A DNA stretch of 64,000 nt from assembly GCA_947503265.1 (NCBI GenBank), contig CANNDC010000001.1:62001-126000 (forward strand). The letters are read 5' to 3'. Of the stretch, positions 16,759 to 25,142 are shown piece by piece. Numbering within the stretch: the stretch's first letter is position 1; every line of letters begins with the position of its first letter. The notes beneath the pieces are model-generated. The model ran no database searches. It was not told the origin of the DNA and was given only the letters and a program-made list of their open reading frames with translations. A program made the position numbers and the translations under genes. Origin of the DNA: an uncultured Alteromonadaceae bacterium (lineage in GTDB: Bacteria > Pseudomonadota > Gammaproteobacteria > Enterobacterales > Alteromonadaceae).

Positions 16759-17325
16759 TTAATCAAATGTCATACAGAAGAATTCGATGCTAGTAATAAC
16801 GGATTCTTCATCTTCACCAGCCATTATAGAAGATAAAATACCTCTTATCAGAGTAACTAAGGTTTGTGCTAGCTCGACAACATTATTCGATTGCATTTCT
16901 TCTAGCCGAGCAGTGATTAAATGAGTGACTAACTTAGCTTTTTGATCGACTAGATCGATGACATTGGGATCTTTACAGAAAGTGGCTCCATTGAAGATTA
17001 AACACCCTAAGCCTTGGTTTTCATTAAGATAAAATTCCGCCATTGATTCCAGTGAATTTCGATATAAATCAGCAAATGATTCAGCGTTCGCCAGAGCACT
17101 TTCTAGCTTATCTAAAAAGACCAGTTCATAGGCATTTAAGCAGGCAGTAAATAGCGCGACTTTATTTCCATAAGTTGAATATAAACTTGTAGGAGGGCAA
17201 TTTAATTTGGTGCAAAGTTCGGACACAGACACATTGTCAAAACCATATTCTAAGAACATTTTTTGCGCAATTTCTATCCCTTGTTGGTAGATAAGCTTTC
17301 TCGGTCTGCCTCGATTTTGTTTCAT
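16759..17325 (-). CDS. TetR/AcrR family transcriptional regulator
   Basis: From the ATG at 17325 the protein has 188 residues and starts MKQNRGRPRKL. A TetR helix-turn-helix covers about residues 8-55 (AQKMFLEYGFDNVSVSELCTKLNCPPTSLYSTYGNK). The C-terminal ligand domain is divergent but includes the EGLGCLIFNGATFC-type stretch seen in AcrR/YcdC-like members. A TTG 33 bp upstream would add an unlikely extension. No target gene is adjacent: the next gene on one side is the lipoprotein (convergent) and on the other is hemY (same strand, 3' end). The dyads just past its stop codon are its best candidate sites. Confidence 0.85.
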   Translation of the reverse strand: MKQNRGRPRKLIYQQGIEIAQKMFLEYGFDNVSVSELCTKLNCPPTSLYSTYGNKVALFTACLNAYELVFLDKLESALANAESFADLYRNSLESMAEFYLNENQGLGCLIFNGATFCKDPNVIDLVDQKAKLVTHLITARLEEMQSNNVVELAQTLVTLIRGILSSIMAGEDEESVITSIEFFCMTFD

Positions 17326-17565
17326 TTTGTTTGATTCACTATAAAAATAGATATGCAAAGTTAAGACATTTTTACTACATTAAAATAAGACTCGCTACAA
17401 AAATATTAAAAATATGGGCTGGAAAATAGTTTGATTAGAATTTATGGCCGTTTTTATCAGTATTGGAGATTGAGGAAAAGGTTGGAAAAGGTGATCGATA
17501 CAATAAAAAAGTGCAAGACGAAAAATATTATTATAGCGATCACTATTTAAAATTTAGAGTAAAAA

Positions 17566-18729
17566 TTAACCAATGGTTTGCTTATACAATTCAAGTGCAT
17601 TTACATTGTCTTTTTGGGCTTCTTTGATTTTCGCGAGCAATAATACGTCACGTCTTTCGCCTGCCAACTTAACGGCTTTGCTTAGCGCTTTTTCTGCCAG
17701 CAATTCATCCCCAGAATTTAAAGCAAGCTCTCCTAAGGTAGACAATAAGTCGACATTGTCATCATCTGATTTAAGCCATTTTTCTAACTGCTTAATGGCT
17801 GATGTTGGGTTCGGATTTTTAAGTTCTCTGAACAGATTATAGAGTACCGGGATCGGTCCACTTTTTTGTCCTTCAACCAAAACTTGTTCAGCATCAACAT
17901 ACATTTTCTGGTCTATTAATTGTTTGGCATAAGCAGCTCGTTGCCCAGGTTCTTTGCGCGATGCTCTTGGCAGTTCTTGCCACTTCTGCTTGAGCATATT
18001 AGCGCCTTCTCTGCTGGCAATTTCCGCGAATTGACCTTTAGAGGCTTGTAGCAACCAATAGTCATATTCATCACCAAGGGCTTTCTTCCAACCCGGCAAG
18101 TTTGCTTTTAGTTCAGAGTAATTTCGGTCTTGTTCCAGAGCACGAGCCCATAATTTTATCACGCTAGGGTTGCGTTTTAGCTTATCTGAAAGTTGATTTA
18201 TGTTTGTAAGTGCTTGCTTACTATTTTCATTTGCTAAGTCATCTCTGATGAGGCACATGGTCGCTGCCAATTTGGTTTTACTGACAGTCGATGCTTGAAA
18301 CCAATACTCTCTTGCAGCAGATTTATTATCTAATTGTGCTTCAGCTTCAGCCAGAGCAAGTAAATTTAGTCCATCGAAATCTTCGTCTTTAATGCGCACT
18401 AAACTCTTTTTAGCTTCGATGTAATTTGCTTCGGCTAGACTGATTAACCCTAAGGTAAATGCTTTTTGTTTGCGGCGACGACTAAAGCTAAATAGCCAGT
18501 CTTGTGAACCGGCGAGAATCCGCAATAGCTTTTTGGTGAGAATCAACAACAGCCATAAACTAATAAACAACACAACCATGCTAAATATTAAACCAAAGAT
18601 GGATAGTTGAAATGTGCCGCTTTCCAATACGATTAAGAAATAACCATCGTAATTGACCAAGGCTGGCCCAGCCGACAAGCCGGCAATGATAATGGCTATG
18701 AGCAAGACTAATAAGAGTATTTTTCTCAT
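17566..18729 (-). CDS. hemY: HemY-type membrane protein of the hem operon
   Basis: The 387-residue protein has two N-terminal transmembrane helices (about 3-22 and 40-68) forming the HemY_N region, and then a soluble part made of TPR-like alpha repeats (LSTLGELALNSGDELLAEKALSKAVKLA). This proteobacterial HemY is not the protoporphyrinogen oxidase of the same name. Its exact role in haem synthesis is unsettled; it may act as an assembly or regulatory factor at the membrane. Its start overlaps the hemX stop by 4 nt (18726-18729), so the two are translationally coupled. It is the last gene of hemCDXY. Confidence 0.92.
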   Translation of the reverse strand: MRKILLLVLLIAIIIAGLSAGPALVNYDGYFLIVLESGTFQLSIFGLIFSMVVLFISLWLLLILTKKLLRILAGSQDWLFSFSRRRKQKAFTLGLISLAEANYIEAKKSLVRIKDEDFDGLNLLALAEAEAQLDNKSAAREYWFQASTVSKTKLAATMCLIRDDLANENSKQALTNINQLSDKLKRNPSVIKLWARALEQDRNYSELKANLPGWKKALGDEYDYWLLQASKGQFAEIASREGANMLKQKWQELPRASRKEPGQRAAYAKQLIDQKMYVDAEQVLVEGQKSGPIPVLYNLFRELKNPNPTSAIKQLEKWLKSDDDNVDLLSTLGELALNSGDELLAEKALSKAVKLAGERRDVLLLAKIKEAQKDNVNALELYKQTIG

Positions 18730-20108
18730 AGTTCAAACTTCCCATTTGAAAATGCGCTGTCTAAGCGTGATTCCATCAAGTCTTTTAAGGGCAATGCAGA
18801 CTGCAATTCGCTGGGGTAATTTCTCTCTATCTCAGTCTTCTCTATATTCTGCAGACTAGTAATAAATTGATTAACTGAAGTCTGTTCAAGATCATAGTGA
18901 TCTACTAATAATCCAATGGATTGCTGCACAGATTGTTGTAATAAAGTCCCTTGTTCCTTCAATACGGCAGACTGGGCCAGCAACAGTGAGTATTTGAGTT
19001 GCTCTCTTGCTAACCATTGTTGTTGTTGATCTAGCAGCGGTTTCAACGGCTTATCATTGGACTGATATTTGAAATTATCGGTAAGTTCTCTTAAGAATCG
19101 TTCAAAACCTGTGAGGTCTTCTTTCTCTGGCCCGTCTAACTTCACTTCCGGCAACGATAGGGGCAGATTGTCCACCTGCTGAATCATTCCTGACAGTGCA
19201 AGTGCTAATGAAGTCAATGACACCTGATTAACCTGCTGTAAGCTTTGGATATCGTTGGCGATATATTGGCGAATAGGCAACAGACTGGGGTCTGCTAAAT
19301 CTTGTAATCGACTGTCTGCTGACTGAAGCATCAATACGGCAGTTTTCACATCATGTTCTAGCCATAGTTTACGCCCTGCCATTCTGACTAAGTAGTCGGC
19401 TTCGGCCAAAAGCCAATCAGACGGTCTTCTACCTGACACATCATCTAGCTTCTTATCAATTGTAGCGACATTAAGTTGGGTTTGAGACAATTGTTGTTCC
19501 AGTCCGCTCACCGAGTTTTGTAGAGAAGATGCTTGACGATCCATCTCAGAGCGCAGTTTATCGTTATCTGAATTCTGACTATTGAATTTTGCCAACTGTG
19601 AAGACAGCGCGGTCTCTTGATTGGCGAAAAAGGATTCTTGTTCAGATTGAGCATTCTGCCACTGCATCCAAGCCCAATAGCCTGCGCCAACGAGTGCAAT
19701 AAGTAACAATAGGTTAAAGACAGTAAACAACCACAACATTCCCGTTTTCGCAGGTCGAGATCCTGAACGTGCCTCAGAACTTGTATTAGAACTTGTATTA
19801 GAGCGTGTGTTAACGACCGATTTTTCAGTACTGCTGCTTGGAGAAGTTTTATAGCTGGTACTTGCCTCTGGAGTTGGGCTGGCCTTCGGAGGAGAACTGG
19901 CTTCTGGAGATGCGCTAGGAGTTGAACTCGGCTCTGATTTCTTACTAGCACTAGTATTATCGCTGGGCTTGGCTGCTTGTTTTGAGGCAGACTGAGATTT
20001 TGGAGTTGGACTAGTCGCCTTAGGCTCATCATCAATGTATGCAGCATTCTCTTTCTCAAGTGCTTTCATCTCATCTTTAATAGAGCTCTTTTTGTCTTTA
20101 TCCGTCAT
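18726..20108 (-). CDS. hemX: HemX-type inner membrane protein
   Basis: The 460-residue protein begins with about 115 residues rich in Ser, Pro, Ala and Lys (low complexity). One transmembrane helix (about 122-145, MLWLFTVFNLLLLIALVGAGYWAW) follows, then a periplasmic coiled coil (about 150-230) and the conserved HemX domain. Databases often label it uroporphyrinogen-III methyltransferase, but no SAM-binding motif is visible and that activity is doubtful for this family. GGAG lies just before the ATG. It overlaps hemD by 11 nt and hemY by 4 nt. The Ser/Pro-rich tail is expected to be cytoplasmic and disordered. Confidence 0.92.
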   Translation of the reverse strand: MTDKDKKSSIKDEMKALEKENAAYIDDEPKATSPTPKSQSASKQAAKPSDNTSASKKSEPSSTPSASPEASSPPKASPTPEASTSYKTSPSSSTEKSVVNTRSNTSSNTSSEARSGSRPAKTGMLWLFTVFNLLLLIALVGAGYWAWMQWQNAQSEQESFFANQETALSSQLAKFNSQNSDNDKLRSEMDRQASSLQNSVSGLEQQLSQTQLNVATIDKKLDDVSGRRPSDWLLAEADYLVRMAGRKLWLEHDVKTAVLMLQSADSRLQDLADPSLLPIRQYIANDIQSLQQVNQVSLTSLALALSGMIQQVDNLPLSLPEVKLDGPEKEDLTGFERFLRELTDNFKYQSNDKPLKPLLDQQQQWLAREQLKYSLLLAQSAVLKEQGTLLQQSVQQSIGLLVDHYDLEQTSVNQFITSLQNIEKTEIERNYPSELQSALPLKDLMESRLDSAFSNGKFEL

Positions 20109-20829
20109 TTATAACTCCAACTTGGTTAATTGCTTCGATGAGCTTATCTGTAGCAGCGCCATCACTTTGCAAAACATCTTTTATTTCCAGTTTAGCCGCA
20201 AATTCGACTAAACGTCGACTTACAACTATCCATGTTAAACTTTTTAACCATTCTGCTTCAAAATAATCGAATGCGGCGGCCATTATTTCACCACTTGTAG
20301 CAACAACAGTGTCGATTTCGCTTTGGCTAAATTGTTTGGTAAATATTAGCTCAGAGACGTTTATCCTATGATAAAGATCAACGCTTGTTAATCTTGCACC
20401 GCGTTTTTCTAAGCTTTCAGGAAGTAAGGATCTTCCACCCTTGCCTTTGAACAAGAACACAGGGTGTTGCTCTATATCCTGTAACTCTGCTAACTCAAGC
20501 AAACCTTCGGTGGTCTCTACTTCAGGAACAATGGCGTCTACACCCTGCTCAGCAAGTATTTTAGCCGTCCCCTTACCTATGGCTATAGCTTGAATATTCT
20601 TTGGCCAAACTTTCAATGTTGAAAATAACATTTGAACCGCAGTTGTGCTGATAAATATTGCCAATCCTGAGTTATCTTGACTATTTAGCTGGTCAATTGC
20701 CCCTGCAATGGCGTTATCGATAGCCTGTGTTTTAATCAGCCCAACTCCAACACAGTTAATACCAGCGCTTTCCATCATTCTGCAGGTTTCAGCTATTTTA
20801 GTTTCCGGTCTGAGGACCAACACCGTCAT
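20098..20829 (-). CDS. hemD: Uroporphyrinogen-III synthase
   Basis: The 243-residue cytoplasmic enzyme has the two-domain HemD layout, with FISTTAVQML, AIGKGTAKILAEQGV, GKGGRSLLPESLEKRGARLTSVDLY and VVATSGEIM as family landmarks. It closes and inverts ring D of hydroxymethylbilane to give uroporphyrinogen III, the branch point to haem and sirohaem. It starts 2 bp after hemC and its end overlaps hemX by 11 nt, which fits one transcript. Confidence 0.93.
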   Translation of the reverse strand: MTVLVLRPETKIAETCRMMESAGINCVGVGLIKTQAIDNAIAGAIDQLNSQDNSGLAIFISTTAVQMLFSTLKVWPKNIQAIAIGKGTAKILAEQGVDAIVPEVETTEGLLELAELQDIEQHPVFLFKGKGGRSLLPESLEKRGARLTSVDLYHRINVSELIFTKQFSQSEIDTVVATSGEIMAAAFDYFEAEWLKSLTWIVVSRRLVEFAAKLEIKDVLQSDGAATDKLIEAINQVGVINDG

Positions 20830-20831
20830 AT

Positions 20832-21761
20832 TTAATTGGCCTGTGCTTCCGCCAAAAATTTCTCGGCGCCTAGCGTCAGTAATTTTTCTGCTACTTCAAT
20901 TCCCAATGATTTTGGATCGCTAATTGACCCAATGGATTCTGCTTTGATCAGCCCATTTCCGCTGATTGAACCCACAAGCCCGCGAAGATAAATCTGATCT
21001 CCCTGCAGTTCAGCATAACTTCCGATGGGAACTTGACAGCCGCCCTGCAATTTTTCATTTAGTGCCCGTTCAGCAAGAACTCGGATTTCAGTTTCTTTAT
21101 GGTTTAGTGGAGCAAGTAAGTCGATCAATTCTTTGTCATCGTTGCGGCATTCAATACCTACTGCACCTTGACCAACGGCAGGCAAACTCGTTTCGCTACT
21201 CAATGAATGGCGAATTCGGTCGAACATGTCCAATCTGAGTAATCCTGCACTGGCTAAAATAATCGCATCGTACTGGCCGTCATCGAGTTTGGCGAGGCGT
21301 GTGTTGACGTTGCCTCGTAAATCTTTAACTTGAATATCTGGACGTATATGTTTTAACTGACACTGTCGTCTCAAGCTTGAGGTGCCTACAACGGCTCCTT
21401 GCGGCAGTTCATCTATGTGCCCAAACTGATTAGAAACAAACGCATCAAAGGGATTTTCTCTTTCACAAATAGCGTGTAACCCGAAGCCTTGTGGGAATTC
21501 GACAGGAACGTCTTTCATGGAGTGCACGGCAATATCAGCTTCACCGTTTTGCATGGCCACTTCTAGTTCTTTGATAAATAGACCCTTACCACCCACTTTT
21601 GCAAGGGGGGTATCGAGAATGATATCGCCTTTTGTTGTCATGGGGACAAGCTCAACTTCAAGGCTAGGGTGTGCAACTTCAAGTGCATTTTTAACGTAGT
21701 GAGCTTGCCACATTGCAAGGGCACTTTTGCGGGTCGCGATGCGAATGACTCGCTGAGACAT
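20832..21761 (-). CDS. hemC: Hydroxymethylbilane synthase (porphobilinogen deaminase)
   Basis: The 309-residue enzyme polymerises four porphobilinogen molecules. It starts [18 protein letters not shown], carries [11 protein letters not shown], the arginine-rich [13 protein letters not shown] and [13 protein letters not shown] blocks for substrate binding, and [14 protein letters not shown], whose Cys (about residue 242) holds the dipyrromethane cofactor. Length and motifs are standard. It is the first gene of hemCDXY, and a terminator for the upstream gene (21841-21865) separates it from the YHS gene. Confidence 0.96.
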   Translation of the reverse strand: MSQRVIRIATRKSALAMWQAHYVKNALEVAHPSLEVELVPMTTKGDIILDTPLAKVGGKGLFIKELEVAMQNGEADIAVHSMKDVPVEFPQGFGLHAICERENPFDAFVSNQFGHIDELPQGAVVGTSSLRRQCQLKHIRPDIQVKDLRGNVNTRLAKLDDGQYDAIILASAGLLRLDMFDRIRHSLSSETSLPAVGQGAVGIECRNDDKELIDLLAPLNHKETEIRVLAERALNEKLQGGCQVPIGSYAELQGDQIYLRGLVGSISGNGLIKAESIGSISDPKSLGIEVAEKLLTLGAEKFLAEAQAN

Positions 21762-21840
21762 ATTTAATCCAGTAAATGATCAGACTGCTAATATCTTCAT
21801 TTTAGAGAGTTGATTGGCTAATGTCTTTAAGTACTGGCAT

Positions 21841-21865
21841 AAAAAAAGCAGCCGAAGCTGCTTTT
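21841..21865 (-). terminator. Rho-independent terminator after the YHS gene
   Basis: On the minus strand the sequence reads AAAAGCAGC-TTCG-GCTGCTTTTTTT: a 9-bp stem with a very stable UUCG tetraloop and a run of seven T. It lies 25 bp past the stop of the YHS-domain gene and 80 bp before hemC on the same strand, so it should stop the YHS transcript before the hem operon. Confidence 0.88.
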
Positions 21866-21890
21866 AGGTTAGATTCAAAATCGATTCGAC

Positions 21891-22337
21891 TTATAAATCG
21901 ACCAAAGTTGGGTAGAGAGCATCCGCCTCTGCAATGAATTGCGCCATATTTGAACGCCACTCTTTCATCACACTTTTGCTGTAATTTAGGTAAAGCTTAC
22001 CTTCATGAATCGTAAAAGCATCTTCATCAATGCCCACTAAGCGGCCATCTGACATAGCATAGGCACAGTAACCGCCGTATTGTGGAGCATATTTTACCGG
22101 GTCGGCTTTAAACATGTCACGATTCGCTTCACTAGAGAAATGCCACTCTGCTCCGCGCCATTCATGGGTGATTTTTTTGTTACCTTTCACTGCTTTGTTT
22201 TCAGTAAAGAAAGCCACTGTATCGTAACCATAGATTGCATAGTTATTAAACGTGCCTGTTTCGATTGGGTCATCTGCCAAGGCAGGAAGGGCAAACAATA
22301 ACGCCACTGAAAGTAAAATAGATTTAACGAATTTCAT
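21891..22337 (-). CDS. Exported YHS-domain protein
   Basis: Starting at the ATG at 22337, which has a GGAG site nearby, the protein has 148 residues: a signal peptide (MKFVKSILLSVALLFALPALA) and a YHS domain at about 33-80. The domain includes GYDTVAFFTENKAVKG, the WRGAEWHFSS block and YAPQYGGYCAYAM. An ATG 21 bp upstream would add a non-signal extension and has a poorer ribosome site. YHS domains are small metal-associated modules; exported stand-alone forms are common in marine gammaproteobacteria and their role is unknown. It is a single-gene unit ended by a strong terminator. Confidence 0.85.
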   Translation of the reverse strand: MKFVKSILLSVALLFALPALADDPIETGTFNNYAIYGYDTVAFFTENKAVKGNKKITHEWRGAEWHFSSEANRDMFKADPVKYAPQYGGYCAYAMSDGRLVGIDEDAFTIHEGKLYLNYSKSVMKEWRSNMAQFIAEADALYPTLVDL

Positions 22338-22528
22338 AAGTTCTCCAAAAGTGTTCAAAAATAAGTATCGTCTACAAAACCGAGGTTAGCAGCATTAAAT
22401 TTCATCACATTTTTATCACAGCGCTGCAAAGCTCATCTTCGCATGGCGATTTTGGCTAACAAACTCGGTCAAAGAATATTGTGAATCATTGAAATAGAGG
22501 AGATATTTGCGTCACGATAACTGCGCAA

Positions 22529-23200
22529 CTATAAAACTTTCTGAATCCAGCTTGAAATATCAGCTATTTCTTGTGGGCACACATTATGCTGCATCAAATA
22601 GTCTTTCCATTGGGCGTTATATCCGTTTTCTTTGAGCACTTTGAAGGCAGTATTGCCTAAAAACATAGGAACAACTTCATCTTGTTGGCCGTGCGCGCAG
22701 AAAAACTCTGTGTCTTTGTTTACATCAAGCCCTTTTTCACTAAGCTTCTCTGGTTCACACATGTAAGTAGATAAGGCCATAACACCAGCTAATTTGTGCG
22801 GAAAGCGAGTACCAATATTCAGCGCAATTACGCCGCCTTGAGAAAAACCAGCAATAACAATGCGATCGTAAGGAATTCCTTTGGCATGTTCAGCTTCAAT
22901 CAGTGCAGAAACACTATCAGATGATTCAGCAACACCCTGTACATCAGCTCTGTGATTAAAATCTATGGTTTTAATATCGTACCAAGCGCGCATAGGCATG
23001 CCATTGTTAATCGTTACCGGGCGCACGGGAGCATGAGGAAATACGAATCTTACTGCCATGCTCTCAGGTAACCTTAACTCTGGAACAATTGGCGCAAACC
23101 CATTTCCAGAATCGCCCAAGCCATGCAGCCAAATAACCACGGCAGTGGGTTCTGAAGTTGGGTTCACTTCAACGAAGGGCAACTCGGACTCATTTATCAT
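22529..23200 (-). CDS. Alpha/beta hydrolase of the carboxylesterase/acyl-protein thioesterase type
   Basis: From the ATG at 23200 the protein has 223 residues. It shows the carboxylesterase family oxyanion block VIWLHGLGDSGNGF, the nucleophile elbow GFSQGG (Ser near residue 115), an Asp in GQQDEVVP and a His in LMQHNVCPQE near the end. No signal peptide is present, so it is cytoplasmic. Relatives hydrolyse short-chain esters or acyl-thioesters; the physiological substrate is unknown. AAAGGGA lies 8 nt before the ATG; a TTG 18 bp upstream is less likely. It follows cyaY by 18 bp on the same strand. Confidence 0.87.
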   Translation of the reverse strand: MINESELPFVEVNPTSEPTAVVIWLHGLGDSGNGFAPIVPELRLPESMAVRFVFPHAPVRPVTINNGMPMRAWYDIKTIDFNHRADVQGVAESSDSVSALIEAEHAKGIPYDRIVIAGFSQGGVIALNIGTRFPHKLAGVMALSTYMCEPEKLSEKGLDVNKDTEFFCAHGQQDEVVPMFLGNTAFKVLKENGYNAQWKDYLMQHNVCPQEIADISSWIQKVL

Positions 23201-23218
23201 CTTAATATTCCCTTTCAA

Positions 23219-23533
23219 CTAGCTCAAAGACACGGTTTGTCCAGCTTGCTTGCTGGTGGCCTCATCGATAAATGACCAAAATTCAACACCCGTGCGCTCA
23301 TCAATCCATTTTCCATCTTGATAATTGAAATGGTGACCATTAAATTTGGTCGCAACCCAGAGTTGATGCAGTGGAGCTTGCTTGTTAAGAATGATCTTCG
23401 AGCCATTCAAAAATATTAATGTGAGGATACCTTCAGCAGACTCATAATCGATATCAACTTCGCACTCGTCTAATGCTTCTTCAAGTTGAATCAAAACGTC
23501 ATCGACCATTTGATGGTATTGGCTGTCATTCAT
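23219..23533 (-). CDS. cyaY: Frataxin-like iron-sulfur assembly protein CyaY
   Basis: The 104-residue protein has the frataxin fold: an acidic first helix ([19 protein letters not shown]), the strand [28 protein letters not shown], and [18 protein letters not shown]. It binds iron and modulates IscS-IscU cluster assembly in the cytoplasm. The length is normal. It is divergent from gmk and precedes the esterase by 18 bp. Confidence 0.94.
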   Translation of the reverse strand: MNDSQYHQMVDDVLIQLEEALDECEVDIDYESAEGILTLIFLNGSKIILNKQAPLHQLWVATKFNGHHFNYQDGKWIDERTGVEFWSFIDEATSKQAGQTVSLS

Positions 23534-23621
23534 AGTAAAAATTGCCTTAAAGCTGATAGGTATAAATTAAGAATATGCTACCATTGCTGAATCACAGCGA
23601 CACCTACTTTTGAATTTTTTT

Positions 23622-24266
23622 ATGGCAAAACCACTCGGCAATCTATTTATTCTTGCTGCTCCATCAGGAGCGGGCAAATCTAGCTTGATAAAAGCGCTCC
23701 TTGAGCGACATACTGAATCACACAATCATAACACTGAAATGCAGGTGTCTGTTTCACACACAACACGGGAACCTCGCCCCGGTGAAATAGATGGAACTCA
23801 TTATCATTTTGTTTCACGCAATACTTTTGAGGCTTTGATTAAGAAAAATGTTTTCTTCGAATGGGCTGAAGTATTTGGTAATTTTTATGGTACCTCTCGT
23901 GTAGTGATTGAAAACACCTTGAAAGCAGGCATTGATGTGTTCTTGGATATCGATTGGCAAGGCGCACGGCAAGTTAAGTCACAAATACCGGATACCGCTA
24001 CGATTTTTGTCGCACCTCCTTCAAACGACGAGCTCAGAAAACGATTAACCGGTCGCAATCAAGACAGTGAAGCTGTCATCGAAAAGCGAATGCAGAAAGC
24101 GAAATCAGAAATTGAGCATTATCATGAGTTCGACTACATCATAGTCAATGATAATTTCGATGCTGCATTGGAAGAGCTGAGTGCAATTGTCAGTGCTCGA
24201 AGACTCAGAAAAGAAAAGCAGGTTGTTCGTCACAAAGCACTGTTTGAAGACTTATTGGATAAATAA
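23622..24266 (+). CDS. gmk: Guanylate kinase
   Basis: The 214-residue cytoplasmic enzyme phosphorylates GMP/dGMP. The P-loop is [15 protein letters not shown] (about residues 12-26), followed by [21 protein letters not shown] and the GMP-binding [13 protein letters not shown] segment, then [13 protein letters not shown]. The ATG at 23622 matches the family N-terminus; a TTG four codons upstream is unlikely. The gmk-rpoZ-spoT order is conserved in gammaproteobacteria, but here a 462-bp gap with a tandem repeat separates gmk from rpoZ. Confidence 0.96.
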   Translation: MAKPLGNLFILAAPSGAGKSSLIKALLERHTESHNHNTEMQVSVSHTTREPRPGEIDGTHYHFVSRNTFEALIKKNVFFEWAEVFGNFYGTSRVVIENTLKAGIDVFLDIDWQGARQVKSQIPDTATIFVAPPSNDELRKRLTGRNQDSEAVIEKRMQKAKSEIEHYHEFDYIIVNDNFDAALEELSAIVSARRLRKEKQVVRHKALFEDLLDK

Positions 24267-24341
24267 CTTTAAATACATTTCTCTTTTTGTTGGCAAGCTT
24301 CAGCACTGTTAGATTCCAAAATAAGTGGGTTTAGCTTAACT

Positions 24342-24506
24342 AGATTAGGCTTTTCAAGATTTCAGTTGGCTAGATCTTGCTTTGTTAGATTTCACTTGGC
24401 CAGATATATCTAATCTAGAAATCTTTTGCCTAGTTTTCGCTTGTCTAGATTTCACATAACTAGCTCTCACGTTTTCAGATTTCACTTGGCGAGATGCCGC
24501 TTGATG
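24342..24506. repeat. Degenerate 15-bp tandem repeat, 11 units
   Basis: Eleven consecutive 15-bp units with no insertion or deletion run from 24342 to 24506. The consensus is AGATTTCACTTGGCT. All units start AG, ten of eleven have T at position 4, and C at position 9, T at 10-11 and C at 14 are strongly conserved. Alternate units are more alike, for example 24387-24401 and 24477-24491 differ at one base, so there is also a 30-bp higher-order period. The frame is interrupted on the plus strand and no gene is seen. The array lies between gmk and rpoZ. Confidence 0.85.
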
Positions 24507-24728
24507 GGCAATTAACATTGCCGCTGCCTAGTGCTTGGTGAAGCTTTGCTACTAGCTTGTTTCTGGTGAAAGATTAAGGTTAACTGCGTAAAAACTGGCG
24601 TGAAAAAGTGCAAATTTGTTTTGCTGAACAAGATTTTTCACAATTGATCGCTAAAGATCTTCCAAACACTGCCATAAAGCCGTAAACTACGTGGCCTTTT
24701 TTAAACAAACCCGTACCGGAGAGATTAG
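24507..24728 (+). promoter_or_regulatory. Upstream region of rpoZ
   Basis: This stretch between the 15-bp repeat array and rpoZ holds no convincing gene. It should contain the rpoZ-spoT promoter, although no confident -35/-10 pair was assigned by eye. GGAGAG at 24719-24724 is the rpoZ ribosome site, 5 nt before the ATG. Confidence 0.4.
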
Positions 24729-24998
24729 ATGGCTCGCGTAACAGTTGAAGATGCCGTAGACAAAGTTGGTAACCGATTTGATTTGGTTTTGGTTGCAGCG
24801 AAGCGTGCACGCCAAATTGCCACTGAAGGTAAAGATGCACATGTACCTATGGGTAATGACAAAGCAACCGTTGTTGCCTTGCGTGAAATCGAAGAAGGTT
24901 TCGTAGATGCATCGACAATCGAAGCTGAAGAAATTAGAGATCAGCAAGAAGCCGATCAAGCAGAATTCGCTTCAGTTGCAAATATACTTTCAGAATAG
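24729..24998 (+). CDS. rpoZ: RNA polymerase omega subunit
   Basis: The 89-residue protein starts [20 protein letters not shown], the signature of omega, and contains [11 protein letters not shown]. It helps fold and hold the beta-prime subunit and forms part of one ppGpp site on RNA polymerase. Length is normal for gammaproteobacteria. The neighbour spoT makes and breaks down ppGpp, which is the conserved pairing. Confidence 0.97.
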   Translation: MARVTVEDAVDKVGNRFDLVLVAAKRARQIATEGKDAHVPMGNDKATVVALREIEEGFVDASTIEAEEIRDQQEADQAEFASVANILSE

Positions 24999-25006
24999 CT
25001 CCAAAT

Positions 25007-25030
25007 AAAGGCGTTTCATCACGCTTTTTT
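25007..25030 (+). terminator. Weak terminator-like hairpin after rpoZ
   Basis: AAAGGCG and CGCTTTT pair over 7 bp (one G-U) with an 8-nt loop and are followed by TTTTTT. The stem lies 9 bp past rpoZ. It may attenuate read-through into spoT. A second hairpin, GATCTCT/AGAGATC at 25045-25071, sits in the spoT leader. Confidence 0.5.
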
Positions 25031-25142
25031 GCCTATTTTTAGTTGATCTCTAGCAAATATTGCCAGAGATCAAACTATCGGCTGACAAGCCAAAAAAATC
25101 CCCGTATTCTAAAGCTATAAAGTGTTATTTAACGGTTTGTAA

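Noticed and set aside
18200..18228. TAAGTGCTTGCTTACT-like sequence as another TetR operator
   Set aside because: It lies inside the hemY coding region and lacks the exact dyad seen at 16695-16706.
18726..20108. HemX as a SAM-dependent uroporphyrinogen methyltransferase
   Set aside because: No SAM-binding motif is visible; the protein is a membrane-anchored coiled-coil protein.
23610..23621. TTG start for gmk
   Set aside because: It adds four residues before the family-standard N-terminus; the ATG at 23622 fits.
24342..24506. 15-bp direct repeats as a CRISPR array
   Set aside because: Units are adjacent without spacers and the period is 15 bp, far below repeat-spacer length; no cas genes are near.
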